Positions 23,801 through 38,800 of a stretch of 64,000 bases of DNA are shown here, piece by piece. The position numbers and the translations under genes were made by a program. How positions within the stretch are numbered: the stretch's first letter is position 1; each line of letters begins with the position of its first letter. The notes below the pieces were generated by a model, which saw nothing but the letters and a program-made list of their open reading frames with translations, was not told the origin of the DNA and made no database searches. The DNA is from Cloeon dipterum (taxonomy: Eukaryota; Arthropoda; Insecta; Ephemeroptera; Baetidae): contig NC_088790.1 of the NCBI RefSeq assembly GCF_949628265.1, positions 9,056,545-9,120,544 of the forward strand, read 5' to 3'.

Positions 23801-26800
23801 TGGATTATTTGCGGCTGGATGAACTCACTTGCGAAGGAGAGAAAGCAATCGCACACTTGGCTCTCCCAGCGGGCCCAAGCACAAACTTTGGTCTGAACAT
23901 ACTATTGAGCGAAACGGCCAAGAATAAGAGAGATAAAGGCTAGACGAGAGTATTAACATTGTCTCTCCCAATAAAGAATAGAGTGAGACAACAAACGGAG
24001 AATCAGAGTTAATATTTTGCAGTGGCTTGTCTGATTCGACTCTCTTTCTTTAAATCTTTATATTTTCAACGGCGACTAATTTTGATTAGGGGCATTGCCG
24101 AAGCTATTTTACACCCCAGAAAATTTCACCCTTCGATGGTTGCAAACGTATGTAATTTATAAGAAATCAAAAACGCTCAAACGATTACGTAACAGAATTA
24201 CGAAGTTAAATTTCTCATACGGCTTATGTTTCAAATTTCAAATAATTAAATTTTCTAACAGACACAATTATTTTTGATAATATTGTACGATAACAATATA
24301 ATCGGAAATATTCAGACTTTCAACAATTTTACAAAGACCATAAATTATTGGGATTAGTTATGTAGACCTTTAAATTTAGATTTTTAAATCTTAATAAATT
24401 TTACACCAATCGATTTAATGTGAAAACTTATTTAGTGGGCATGCAAATCAATATTCATTTTTTCCAATGAGTGCTATAAAAAACTTGAATTGCAGCACGA
24501 GGAGTGTGCGCTTGGAAGACGATATCATTGCAAATAACTTTTTGTCAGTCCGTCCGCGCCTTGGCCAAGGCGGCGGATTAATTAAGGCCGACGATTATGC
24601 GCGCAGCACGTGCGCGTCTCGTAATTTTACTGCTGAGCAAATAGGATTAGAGTCGCATGCCCGCTGGGTGAAACAAATTAACGTCTACGATTGTGTGATT
24701 TCCGCAAACTGCGAAAAAGTTTTTTGGGTCCCACAAAGTCAAAAGAACACACGCAAGCTTCCAAAGAGCCGCCGAGCTTTGTGCTCTCCGTAAACCAAAG
24801 AAAGTTTCGAGCTTCTAGCAAGCCAACAGCGGTTCACTGTCTCGCTTTCAAGTCGAACACTTGTTTCTTAAAATCGTTATTCGCAGTTGCTGCAACGCTT
24901 TTAATTATTAGCTAACGACCGCTGCTTTTATTTTTGTGTTGAAACGGCAGTAATAAAAACCAGCAAAGTACGGAAGATTGAAATGCAAAAAAGTAACTAT
25001 TGTGGTACGAGCTATAAATATATGTTTAGCTTAAAATATTATATAAAAAAATTTGAATGAAATTAACAATATTTTACTTTATTTTCCTTACTATAGTTCC
25101 GGCTGTCCACTGCAGCCCTAATTCATGGCACAAACTCACTTTTTGGCAGGGAAGACGAAATAAAGGAGGACGTTCGTTTCAAAAGTATAATTTTTCCGAA
25201 ATTGGAAAAAATTGACAAAAAAATCAGTGGAGCCGCCCCGAAGCATTAATTTCCCTTTTATAAGCCGTTGTTTTATTTGCTCTCTTTACGTTCTCTTTAA
25301 TTGGCAAGAAACAATGCGAGAAACAAATAATTTTACAGCTGCTGAGTGGAAATAGAGGTTGCTTCACAAGAAAAATTTCAAGTGAAGAGAGAAAATAATT
25401 CTACGTCGGTTATTCGCTTCAAAGCCAGATATTATCGTTTGTCATTGCGCTAACTAGATATGCGTAGTGAGTTTCTGCGTTTGGTTTACTTCTCCGCACG
25501 TGCGTGTGATTTGTCATTGCCTTGCCAACCGCATGCTGCATAGTAGCACAAAACAGATGCACCAGACCAATTAAACTCAAATGAACACAGCAACACAAAT
25601 GAAGCCGTGCAGAAACATTATCTAAAAGTTTATTTCTTGTTACTGGATTACTTATCAACTTTAATTTTTTTATCTAACACTGATTAAAATGGTCTCACTG
25701 ATCCTCCAAGGGACGTTCACTCTTTCCGACATACGGTGGAAATCTGGTGGCTGAGCGGGAAAATTAAAAGTCCATTCCTCACGCCACCACCGCCAAAAAG
25801 CGACGGGAAGAAATTTGCGGCAGATGGCGGCTGAATTGTGCTCAGCCAAGTCTGAATAATTGCGCTTTGTGCTATCAAATGGAGCAAGAAATGTCAGGCG
25901 AGCATTTTTTGCGTCCTGCGGCGAAAAAGTTGCTCTTCCAACTTGCATGCTTTGCTCCAACTTCTCGAGGCCGATATTGCAAAAGCAAACGCACACTCGA
26001 AATGGATGCAAAAAGTTCTGCGGGAATTGTGTCAAAGTCGTAATTATCGGTGTCCATTTTTCATAGTTAGAAACTCTGCTAACGTTGCAAATATCTTCAA
26101 TTTATTCGAAAATTTATTCAATCAACGACTTTACGTTTATAGATGCAATCCTCACAATAAAGTTTTATTTAGTCGCAAATTCCGCTATCATAATAGTATG
26201 CCGTTCAAAGAAAACTTGTGCACTGTAAATTTCACACGAGTTTACAATTAGTGTCTTTGAGACTGGAAACTCGCTCCGTTAGTGACTCGGGAGAGATCAA
26301 AAGATCCATAAATTTACAGACGTGGTTTATTTGCAGACACGAAATTCTCGAAACACACGCGCAGCTCGCGAAGTTTAGCGTTTTGTTATTTTTGGTTCTC
26401 CCGCCGGGACAGACAACTGCGCGTGAAAGGTAAACCAAACCATGATGATAGATGGCAAGTTGTTGATTTGAACACATTTCGGCGCGGCGTTTATTGGATG
26501 GAAACCACTTTCGGCTTGGCGTGTGCGGAATAAATTATCAGGCGCTAAATAATTTAGCCGCTCCGGAAACGGGAGCATGGAAACTTTAGGCTAGATAGCG
26601 ATGGAGTATAAACGTCCGGCCTGGCGATAAATTAATTTGGGAACAAGTTAAATCAGACAAATATGTGCGCCTCGGTGCCGCTGCTGATTTGCCCTCCACT
26701 CAAATGTGAGCCGCGTTTGTTTTACAGCTATTCACTTGCAGGTGATAAACTTGATTTTATGCCTCCCGCGAACATTGAATATGGTGGCGTGTTCATTTGG

Positions 26801-29800
26801 AAGTGTGGAAGTACAATTAAACAGCTGAGAACTTTGCCCTGAATTTATTTAATTTAGATAAAGTTGAATTACGGAAATATTTCAAACCGAATTTATTTTA
26901 TTTATATAGAAAATAGCAAGTAATCAAAATTACAAACGTAGACAATTTAATGCAGTGGCTAAGTTAATAATTTTTTAGTTGAACAGAGATTTCCTCCTTG
27001 AAAATCCGTGTAAAAAGCGGAATTTTACGCAATTTAATTGCTTTCAATCAAGGATGGAGTTTTGGGCATGTTAATATTTCCAAGAAGAAATTTAGCGAGT
27101 TGGAGGTCATGCAGTCTCTTTATGATAGTACCCAGTAGTGAGAGCAGTCGGGTATACTGGTTTTGCCTGGAATCGGAATGACTAAAACAGGAAAAGGTAA
27201 AAAGCTAAAAAATTGACGCCTGAAAATTAACACTAAAACCCAAAAACATGCTAATATTTCAAAGGAAAAAGGCATTTGCCAACAATCCACAAATGAAAAT
27301 AAATAAATTCATATGCATGCAGCGTTACTTTTGATGAGAACAGCCTTAGAGTTAATGATTTGATTTTGGTTTGAGCTTGTGGATTTAATTTTAAATATCG
27401 TGTTATATTGACTTTGATCTGTTTTGACACAATTTCACTGTCCTGTTGCCTAATGTTATGGTTGAGATTAAAAAGTGGAAAAATTAAAAAAAAACAATAA
27501 TTTTCGGTTATGCAATGTTTTCAAATAAAATATTATCAAACATCACTGACACTGTACTATCCGGCACTCCCTCCATTATCGGGCTAAACCAGTGCTCCCA
27601 TTTCTGCGTTGTCATAAGTAGTTTTAAATGGTTTGTGATTTAGAACCCTTCTCTCTCTTTTTTTTAATTCTTTGGCATGGATTCTGTTTTGCAGTTACTT
27701 TTAATGAGGCCCGAGGGGTTAGTACAGAGACCGAGCGAGACAATTTTCATCCTCAATAATCGTTGTTTATTTACATCTAATTTTAGTCTAGGTTACGAAG
27801 CGACAAGAAGCCAATTTTTTACTTTTAGCTGATCCTTATTCAAATACACCTAGAGAACGGCCATTTGTTTAGTAATTAGTCTTGGTCCGTAAAATTCAAA
27901 ATTTGACAGTTTTTTTCGAGCAGCAAATGATTGTTCTTTAGTGGTTGAAAATGTGACTTTAAGTCGGCAGTTAAGTGCTCAAAGCCGCTCTCTCGCTCAC
28001 TCTCCTCGGGTTGTTTCTCCGATTAGCAAGTCTGGCGCGGTCGGGATTTTGTCCGCGCGCCAAGCAAGGTGCTTAGCCATTCATGAGATGCGCGTGACCC
28101 AGGTTTGACCTTCCGATCGCATGATTTCTCGCGGCGAGCTGCTTTGCAAGTGTGAGTCCATTTTTCAATTCGAGATGCCCGACATGGCCATTCATTTCGA
28201 CGCGAATTATTGACTCTGACAGCGGCAATCTCCCGTGAATTGCGCCTAAATGATGAATGCAGTCCATAGGAGAAAGCCCAGCAACATGTGGAGAATTGGC
28301 CAAGTTTCCCTGAGCTGCATCGATGGATGTACGCAATTTTTATCATTGATCAAGATGTATAGCTTGGATTTCAACAGTTAACCAGCAGTTTGATTCTGGC
28401 AGTAACGCAAGAAAAATAATTTATTTTATTGATCCCAACCTTTTTGACAAATCCGATCATAGAGGTTTAGCTAAGAGCCGAAGAGAGCTTTTTTATTTCT
28501 TTTACGATTTTGAAGTGTTTGGAAAGGGTCCGGCGCCCACGCAGTCATCCTTTATTAATAATCCCGATCGGTAGAGACATATATTTCTCTCCGCCGCCAG
28601 GCGAAAATAGCTCCCTGTATTATTCCTCTCGATGAATAGTTCATGAGATGCCTTGGCGCGTGAATTTTTCCAGCACCACTATCTACTGAAATGAGAACTT
28701 TGAACGCGAGAAGAAATCAATTTTCACGCCGTGAAAAACTGCGTTTGGCAGGTTTGGTTTAATTACGACCGAAAACACTAAACTGTCACACTTCGTTTTT
28801 CTGTCCTAGAGTTAGGTTCCTCCGAGCGTGAAATTGGCTCATTTCAATTTTGCTCGCGAGCCTGGAAAAACTCAAATAATCTGAACGCTTCTCTCGCCAA
28901 GACAAATAAAAAAAAACTGTAAAGCTTGAATTTCGACGACCATCGCGAGTTACTCAAAACGTTATATAAACTCATGTGACAGCCAATCGTAGTGTCTTTT
29001 TTCGGTTTAGAAATTTTTCAAAACCATTAGTTGGCCATCTCGACTGTTTGCGTTAACCCCCCCCCCCCCAAAAAAAAAACATAACATTTTGCAAGTTTCT
29101 TGGCAACTTGGTTGACTGCGAACTTTGGCCTAGCTCATCTCTGGAAGATTGCTTTAAACCATCGCGCGGCCACTGGTTCGTAAAATGCAATATCGATGTG
29201 AGTGCGTGTTTCGAGTCGCAGAGTTTTGGTCCTCAAACAGAACTGATACCGCGCAAACACATTTTGCTTTGATGCGCAAGTTTAAACGAAAGCAAACATT
29301 TAGTGTTTGAAAATCTGTTTTCAGAGAAGTTGACTTCATAAAAGCTTTCGAGGCTTAAAGTAGATTCTTAATCTGTTGGTCTTTGCCCAAATGCAAATAT
29401 TTTCTCAAGATCAGTAAAATTAGGAAGCTTTTCGTAGATTAATTATCGCTTAAAGCGTATTAGCGGATTGGGGTATTTAACAGCTCCCAAAATCGATAAG
29501 GAATCACGTGTGGAGGTTAAATTTCGGTTCTGCCTTTGCCTCTGTGGAAAGTCTGGCGCGAGATTAAATTACTCGTCATTAATTAGGCGGTCGCAGGTGG
29601 CAGGTGCTGTGACTTTCTCGAAATCCACGCCTACCACACCGGCAAATTGGGCCTAATTTATTCTCAGCGTGCAGGATTAACCGGATCAAATAGAACTTTT
29701 GCGCGAAAATGCACTCGGCTTAATTACGCCCCCAACTAATAGCTCCGCGCATAATCCACTGCGTCTCGCCCCCGATAACAAATATGTGTGTGCTTATGCT

Positions 29801-32687
29801 CTCGGCGATATTTACGAGCTGATCAAATTGCTCAAAATTAACTGTGGAGAGCCGTTTATTGAGTTTCACTGATGCGTGGGGTGTAATTACTGTTCTAATT
29901 TTCTCACAATTTATTATTTCAACGCTAAATGATCCAATTAAAATGCTCACTGGATCGAAATTAAAGCCTATATATAGCAACACATATTGACACGTTCATT
30001 CGTTTGCTGTCACAACAAAAGAAGAAAGGACCTTGAATAGTATTTATTTATTTTTTGAAATTTCCCAGCGAGGTTATTTAAAATATGCTCGATAAAATGG
30101 AAGCAACAAAGAAAATGGCTGAATCCGAAATATTCTCCGTCTTTTGCGAAATTTCATATTGTGCTTTTTTAGCCAGTTGGGAATCTCTCGAGTAAGAAAA
30201 GTTTCAGCCGCAAACGCAAACTCCGCCGCATTCCATCTTCATGGCGTTCTTGAGAAAGAAAAGTTTTCGCTGCATTTATTTATTCATGCGTGCGACCTTA
30301 TGTGTGCATTTCAAAAGACAGCCAAAGTTTGGGCTTCAGACTCTTCCGCTGCGACTTTCTTTTCTTCTGATTTGGACCGTCGGAACGAAAGTGGGAGGAG
30401 AAAAAAGGAAAAGGACCGGCCGGGCTTTAATTTGGCGAGTTGGGCAATCACAATCACGACTCCAGCGAGTTGTTTGTTGTTTTTATTGCGCTCCCAGGTC
30501 ACTTGAACGCGCCGCACACAAATAAATACACACGCACACACCTCTATTCCGCTTTTTGCTTTTCCCCAGTCGTTTCCCGCCGGCGTCGCAGACTTGGAAA
30601 AAGCACTCTCGCACTTTGACAACTGCTAATTGATTGTTCCGCCTGTCCAAACTGCTTTTTTCGAGATCTAGAAAAAAATCTACTATCAAATTTCCTATCT
30701 ATAAGAAAAAGCATGACTTCTTATTTTTAACTTTTAAAATTGTTTTGTTCAATTATGAAAGTTCTCGTGAGAGATAACGTGGTTTTGTAAATGTAAAATT
30801 AAATTAGCCTCTAGTTAACGCTAACATGACTTGCACCACAAAAAGACACCCTAGGCTGGTCCTGTTGGTGTTCATTATTGCGATGGAACATAAAATAAAC
30901 TCATTCTGGCCTGGAGCCGTACTTCTTCGCGTTGGCTGTGCGGAAACGTTTGCGACTCGGCCCTTGGCCAAATTTATGGAACGCACCTCCGGCCCTGCGG
31001 AGCTTTTGCTAGCCAAGCCGCCAGTGCACAGGACAACTACGTCGAGCTGACAAAAGCCTTTGTGTGTGTGTTTGGCCTCTCGAAAATTCCAGAATTCTTC
31101 CCCTGCTGAAATATCTTCTCAATAAAATCTTGATCAAATAATCTTCCAAATGTTGCTCTGATTTGAGTTCAATCGACAAAATTATAATTCAGTGCGTCGT
31201 CACTCAACGAGGTTGCGCATAATGTCGCCCCCCACTGGCATATATGTTGAAGAAAAGCACCAAGCTGTATAAGAATTCATTCCGGCGCAGTTTTGCTCAG
31301 CACGATATGTCAAAATATTAATCAACTGTAAAAGCCAAGAAGTGGATATCGTGGAAGATTTTATATTACATAAAATCACAATCCAAAAGATTATGAATAT
31401 TCGTAGTAGTGAAAATTGTCTGGCTTTCTAAAAATGTTTTTGCATGTAAGGAGTGCAAAAATTCAGATAATTTACGGTCATTCAAATTTCGCACCACATA
31501 GATTTTTGCTCATTCCTGCCAAAAATATTTTTTAGCCATTTCGAGCAAGAAAAGTTGAAAAAGATACAAGTGATTAATTGCTGTGGTCAGCTTGCCAAGT
31601 TAGAGCCGCGGTGATTTAGTAAATGCGATTTTTCAAAGAACGTTTTTATGTTCTTCGCGGAAAATTGAAAATATGGCTTCAAATATCCTCATTGATTTAA
31701 TGAATTGTTTTAATACAGTACACCTGTTTCGGTGTGTCCTTGTAGGTTCAATATTGCACACAAAAATAAAATTTACCAATTGGAATTGTTAGCTGCAATC
31801 AATAACGATTGTTGCAATCTAAACAACACGCCAACATTTCAAACTAACAAAATTAAAGATTACTAAATATGGAAATTGTTCAACTTTACCTGTCGCACAT
31901 GCCACCGAAGAAACTGAAAGCGATCATGCTTGATTGCTCATTTTCGTAGAGCATGACGTAATACAATGCCGAAAGTGTGTATTACAATTTTATTTTATAA
32001 CTGTTAAAACATAATGAAATAACGAATTCAGCTACTTCTAACTCTTTCGGTCGCCAACTCTTTTCCGTTTTGTAGACCTTCGCTGGAAACAGCTTTTCTG
32101 GTATCTGCTCAGCTACAAATTGAAACGGAAAACGACACAAACAAGTGTTTGCAGCCGGGCAGTGGGTCTGTGATGAGAATGCAACTTGGGCCGTGCAAAA
32201 TGGGTGCGACACGAGCTGAAAGCAAAGCGAGCACTTGATCGTTGGATCACGTCCAAATGCCTCGCCGGCCGCCCTTTCTGCAGCCAGGGTGAAATAAATC
32301 TTGGCCCGGATTAACCGCAAAGCGCAACTCTATGAGCTTTGCTCCTTATTATCGTATCAGCCGCCAGCGCGTTATTTTAGCCCAAACTTTATTGCAAAAG
32401 GCACTTGAAATTTGCCATCAAATGCAAGGAAAAGAGCCTCAATTCTCCTTTTTCATTTTCAAGCTTTTGGTAGGAAAAACCTGAACTTTAAAATTGATTG
32501 TAAATTTTCACTGTAAAGTTCAAAGAGGGTTTGTAATTGAAGTTCACCTTCCTAATTGAAATTTCATCTCTTTCCCATGTGTGCTATATTCATTTGTTTA
32601 TTTTTTCCATTTCTGTGTTTGCCGTTTTCAAGAGTCTTGATTTGAATTGCAAATGGCAGCTGGTGTGTGATGAACTGTGTGTGGCAG
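17861..32687 (+). other. CrzR: Receptor intron 2 (14.8 kb)
   Basis: This large intron lies between TM4 and extracellular loop 2, with donor GTAGGA and acceptor GTGGCAG. I find no nested protein gene or RNA gene. It contains GC-rich patches (about 19390-19640 and 28020-28350), a C13-A10 homopolymer pair at 29057-29079 and an orphan TATA-like GGGTATAAAG at 21031-21040. The open frame at 20353-20775 (140 codons) is not recognisable and has an equally open antisense frame, so I do not call it. Confidence 0.75.
29057..29079. repeat. C13-A10 homopolymer junction
   Basis: Thirteen C are followed directly by ten A. Such tracts are prone to length change and sequencing error. There is no sign of function. 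Confidence 0.7.
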
Positions 32688-32871
32688 ATGCTGATCTTCA
32701 ACGTGGTGAAGGGTCCGTTCGTTGAGGAGTTCTACCAGTGCGTCACCCACGGGACGTACACCAAGAAGTGGCAGGAGCAGACCTATACCATGATGAGTTT
32801 CGTGCTCATGTTCGTGTTGCCGCTGTCGGTGCTCGTGTGCACCTACTTCAGCACAGTCTTCACCATTGCAC
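32688..32871 (+). CDS. CrzR: Corazonin receptor coding exon 3 (ECL2 and TM5)
   Basis: This exon encodes residues 175-235 and one base of codon 236. Extracellular loop 2 contains GPFVEEFYQCVTHG, the most family-specific stretch. C192 pairs with C115 of TM3. TM5 runs from about residue 209 to 233 and includes the conserved Pro (FVLPLSVLVCTY). The donor is TTGCAC|GTGAGT. The bases before the acceptor contain an in-phase stop, which supports the exon start. Confidence 0.88.
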
Positions 32872-35800
32872 GTGAGTACAACAGCCCAAACCTTTTAACT
32901 CACTCCACAAATGGACACACAAATACTTTTGAGATAGAAGCTTTTTTGGTCGAATGGATGATCGACACTAAGTGCATGAAAGTGATTTTCCGTCACCCGA
33001 TAAAACTTTCAAACCCCAATCAGAAAATTGCGATTCAAATGAAATGTTCATATATTCAAAACGATTAAAAAAATGAAAACATATTATGCCAAATTAAAGA
33101 ATGTGCACTCTCTGTTGGTTACATTAAATTGCGTTTGAGAGCAAGATATTTTAATTTTGACTAAAATATTTTGCGATAAAACCGGCTTAAAAGTTTGCAT
33201 GTTAATGTAGCGGCGGATACCGTCTCTTTATTGAAAATCAGGATTTATTTTGCCAGGAGGCAAATTGACCTCGTAATTTGCACACCATTTGATAGATCGT
33301 GAAGAAAGGAATTAAAATCAAGCAAAAAATCATTGGCAAATAGTTTAATTTTTCGAGGAATTAAGCAAAATGCTGAAATTTGACTTAATTGGCCCTGATT
33401 TCGTTATTAGCTATAATAGAGATAAACTGTTGCTAAATTTCACGGGCAGTAAACTCAATTAACTACTTGCTATATAGACAACAATGCAAAATAATTCTCT
33501 TATTTCTTGGCCTGTAAAGCTTTATTCACTTATCTTTTCTTGTTTTGCCAATGCATAAAATAATCAACATTCAAATCGGTAAATTTTTTGTCCAAATTGA
33601 GTGTAAATTAAAGATCAAATTTATATAATTCATTCAATGTTTGGTGTATCGCTCTTTTAGCTTTTACTTGTTAAATCCAGCGTCTTTTGGGGCTTGGAAT
33701 ATAATGAGATCTAATGTGAAAAATACGTGCAATCCATTGCTGTGGTCGGCTTTGCCCCTGAAAATGCGAATTTTCCTACGTACAATTTACTACAGTTTGT
33801 ACTCATTCATCGAGATTGTGTTTAAATTAAACGAATTAAACTAAAAATCACTAATATTTCAAGCCTCATGTTGCAGTTATTTCTCTCGGATTTCCATTGG
33901 TGTGTAATTTCGTAATTGGACATTGCTTCTCACTGAAAACAGGCCAGCATGATGGAGCATTGAATAAATAACATTTGAGATAGGCTTTAATAACACACCT
34001 CTAAGAAGTTCCTTGATACCGGCAAAACAATAATTGGGATGACATATAAACTAAATATCTGCGTGCAGCGCGCGTCATGCACGGTCAGAACCCTCGTTAG
34101 AACTGCGTCGTTTGCAGAAGCAGGCAATGAGAGCAGAACTGCTCGTGTGTGCGGTTACTTTACACTCATGTTGGTAAGCGAAGAAACTTACTTAGTTCTA
34201 ACATGGAACTACAGCTTTCATTACGCGCTCGGAGGTCAAACCTCGAGATATAAGCGGTCTGTTTCATATCCTCCTTGCTCGCGCGTCACAAACTCATTTG
34301 ATTGGGGGAGCAGAAATTGAATACACTCGGAGCACAGAAATGAAATTCGAAACGGCTTGTTTTGCCTGAAAACATTTTCGACGAGGTGGTGCCGGCGTTG
34401 GCAGTGCGTGTGGGCGCACTTTATCATTTATGGCTTGCGGCGATGGAAAATCAATCGGAAAAAATGGTGCGATAAAATAGGATGTCGCCGCGTGTGGCAT
34501 ATCGCCGTCGAAACAAGGTTAAAAAGGGCGTCACGGTCGTGGGAAATTGCATTTCCGATCTTAGTTGGGCAATTAGAAGCCCGAGCTGATCGTAACATTA
34601 CCTATGAGGATAAACAAAATTTTTAAACCGCGAGTATCTCTGCTCGTGCGGTATTCATGACCGCCGGAAATTGGGTTTGAATCGTAAATTCGGCCCAGCT
34701 TTCCCACCTGAAAGCTTCTCAATCTCCCGGCTTTCGTGCCACCAGGGATGCAGTAAATAATGCATGTACAGTTCGAGGAAATATAAGAATATATCAGGCT
34801 CTTTCGGTCAACAGGAAAAGACGCTGGAGACGATAGTTCGCATTTTTTTTAAACTGCATGAAGAAGTTTGAACGTCGTTTGCATCAAAGTAGATTAATAA
34901 AAATCTAACTCCCATGGATATATAAATAGAGTTGTGTTGCAATACGAGCAGTTTTGACAGCTCTCTCTTTCCTCCGTTTGAATCATTTAAATTTTTACTT
35001 TTGATTCCATTTTCAGAATTTAATTAATTATTCTTGCCCACCTTTTCGAATCATTTTACTGCCAGTGCTGCCATTTGACCTTATAGGGTTGGGAGTGCAG
35101 CCTATTCGGGTCTAATGGCTTTCTCTGCTCCAGTCGGGAATCAAGTCGAGCGGAAAAATGACTGCCTCCTGTCGTGCGGCGCGTGCAAACGCTTTCCTCG
35201 ACCAGATTAGCCGAATTTTTCCTCCAGCCAGCCAATTAGACCGCCGCACGACCCGTCTTTTTTAAGACGCCGATTTTTTATTTTGCGGAAATTCCATTCT
35301 GATCACACTTCATTATTGATTTAGATATTAAATCGAGTTCTTTGAGGCGTAAATCAGCGCATAATTCAATTCTGTGGTGTAAACCAAATTTAAATCGGCT
35401 GGTTTGTTTTGCTATTAAAAAAATAATCCTTTTCGAAGAGTAAATAAAGCTTTTGTATTTTCAGATGTATTATCACAAATTTTCCGCTGCTTGTCATAGC
35501 ATGTCATGCCGCGAGGGTTTCCAGTTTCGAAAATTCTGTTTGAACAATACGAGGCGTCAGTGAGCACTTGCTCGGATAAATTAATTCCGAGGTATGCATC
35601 CGAATATCCTCAAACATAATATAAGCTGCTCTCTCCGTTTGTTTGAGCAGACGGAGGAAGGAATTTCGCGGGTCGCTAAGCGCGTATTCAATCCTGAATT
35701 CTATTCCTTCCCAGGCCTCAAACTTAAAGGGATATGTTGTGCCAACTAATTATTTGTTTTCAATTAAAAAAATTGTCACAAACAAAATGGCTTCATTTCA

Positions 35801-38800
35801 AAGGCTCTGCAAAGATTTGAAAACATCTAGCGAGCTGTAGGGAAAACAAGATTTTGCTAATTGAGTTTGTCAAGGGAGGACGGAAGGAGCTTCGTCTTCC
35901 TGGAATGAAAATTTTCGTATTACTATAGTAAGAGCAAGTTTTCGCACGAGAGGAAATTCCAACTGGAAAACAAAGCCGCAACCTGCGCAGACTCTTTTTA
36001 TTCTGCGCGTCAGTCAGCGTCTGCCTCCGCTGTGAAATTATTTTCCAAATTACACTCCACGGCGCGAGTCGGAAAATGTGCCTCCGCTGCGCAAATGACA
36101 GCCGTAAAGAAGCAAATTTTCCGAAAATGCGTGCATGTGGCGTCGCGCAAGGTGAAAAATTCATTTGTCGCGCAATCGACACGAGGTCACGCAGAGGCAG
36201 CTGACGCCCTCTTTCTGGGCCATCGACACAAACAACTGAATTATTCATCAGTCTGTGTTTCTACTTGTTGCTTGCATCTCGATTCGAGCGCGAAGTTTCG
36301 TCGCGCCAAGGGTGATCTGCCGAATTGATAAATCCGATTACTAAGTGACAAATTGATTTGCTTTTCAGCTGACCTGATTCCACTCCAATCTAAACCTGAC
36401 GCTTCTATTTTCATGATTTGCAAAAATATTAATTTTTAAAAATCAACATTTATAACCTATAAAAAATAACAAAATGTATAAAACAGGATAGGATTTTGGA
36501 TTAGTACTGCAGATTATTCTGAATCACAGGCAGTTGAAAACGATCAATTGCGATAATTTCTTATCACAAATAAACGAGAGAAGTAATGACAAAATATTGC
36601 TAAACCCATCCTTTATTCCCTTTGCAACAAAAATTCACGAGACCAAAATTTACTCTGCTTCCTGAATATCTAAAATCAAGAAGGAAAATTTAAGTGTACC
36701 TCATTGAAGGTTCTGCTGCCCTATCAAAGAAAATTTTACTCCTTGAAAAAAAAAATCCATTCTGGAGTTTCATTAAAAAAATACAGTTACACGCTCAAGC
36801 AATTCTTACGCAAGAAATATTTTGTGTGTTATATTTCCATTTTCTGTTTTATAGTTCATTCATTCATTCGTGAAAGAATTTAATAAGACAAACATTAAAG
36901 AACCTGCTTGGCTAAGTAAAAATCAAAGAGATATATTGATTTTACTTCAAGGAAAATAATGGTATTTAAAACAGATGTTTTGAAACGAATCAAGTAAATC
37001 GAAATTGCGCAGTTGTGCTCAGCTCCAACGAGGAGTGATAATAAGAAATATTTTGCATTGTGTGCTCTGACGTGCGCGGAATTTTGTCGTCGGTGGAGAC
37101 GCATTGGGAGCAGTAAAAGTCGCGCAGAGTTGATCCTGGGCGCTGATTAGAATGAATTGCCTCCGGCGAAGGACGCTCACTTCTATGCAACTCGGCCGAC
37201 TCGCGAGCCACGCGTGTTGCATACCCCAGACGCCTCGTAAACTTTATTTTTGAATTTTCTGCGCCGATGTGCGACGATCCGAAGAGCGCGAATGAATAAT
37301 TTAATCGTCTCCGCATTCACAGGGAAAATGTAACGGAAACACAAACGACCGGCCTTCGATTCTCAGAGAGCACTCCGTAAAAGTCAATTGGTCTTGTTTG
37401 TCACTGGTCATGAATTATTTCACTGTCTCTTTTATTTAAACAGAAAAAAACACTGTGAACTCTGGAGGTATAGCATTCAATATTGCCAATTTTCTACCAC
37501 AAACATTTATATTCTTGCACATCCTTGAAACCCCATTTCAGTGTTACAAGAAGAAAAATAATTGGTTTTTTACATCCGATCCAGTCCCAAAATTATATTT
37601 TTCCATGAACCTGGTTATATTTGTACAGCGAAACTGCATCAGATCGGTGTTCGTAGGCGGATTCCTGGAACAATCGAATTTCTTTCTGCGAAAGCTGATT
37701 ATTCTTGGTATTTTTGGTAAGAGTATATAGGCGCAAACGTCGGATGTCGAGAGATATATTACTATTGGTTTTCTGCCCGCCTGTCATTGTCGACGAACGG
37801 AGATGATTGGGAGTGATGAGATGATTGGAGACGAGCGGAAATGCTTTCCAGGATCACCCTCTCCGTGTATACCCAAACAATGTGCGCGCTGCTAAATATT
37901 TCATGAGTAAATCCAATATAAGGCGATCAGTGTGCGGCCGCAAATGTATAAATCTGTGCTGGCTTGCCAATATTTTTCCTATGCCGATCGATGGACCAAG
38001 CGAAATCGTATACTTACAAGCAGCAAGTCGCCTGGAAAACTCATTCTTCGCGGCCAACCACAATGTTTTCCTTGCATCCGCCACGCCGACCATAGAACGT
38101 AGCAATTTTCCGGGCTATAGTCCCACCGCGAAAACGTATCAAACCTGATCCGTGGCGGTCGCAATTCTCGCTTGTGTGCGTCGACCAGCTTTCAACGCCA
38201 AACTGAGATTTGATAAATGGATTCTTGGCGTAGTAAAGAAACTTGATTACGTCGTCAGTGACACCATGATCTAATTCTTACCGCATTGTTTAAAGAACGT
38301 GTTACAATTTTCCCGCGTCAAAAATGATTTTGTAGGAGAAATTTTAGACAGTTAACATTTTATTGGCTATTGACATAGTTCACCTCCATACCGTGCCATC
38401 CAATTACAAATACAATCAAAATACAGAAAAGTGTCCACAAGTTGTTCACAAAAGCACACGAGAGCATAGTATTATTTATGATACACATAAAACCTTCTCT
38501 ATGATGTAAAGCACTGTGACAGCGACGATTGCGAGTATAACAAAGGATTGAATTTAAATTTTTGCTTTGAATGTTGTGCGATGTTTGCAACACTCAAATT
38601 TGTGTTTAATTTTGAGCAAACGCCACAGCGAAAAGCTCCCTTGACGGACTAATAAACTCTTTGACACTGGGCTCTAGACACGAGCAGATTTTTTTCCATG
38701 AATCATTGTCGAAAAGAGTCACTTATTTTATTCACTTTCTCACCATGCATTTGCTTCGTTAGGCGTAAAATTGGTCAGTTTCTTTTACTTTCAAGAAATT

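Noticed and set aside
35793..36248. 151-codon minus-strand frame in intron 3
   Set aside because: There is no motif, the composition is irregular and it has no partner exons. It is likely chance.
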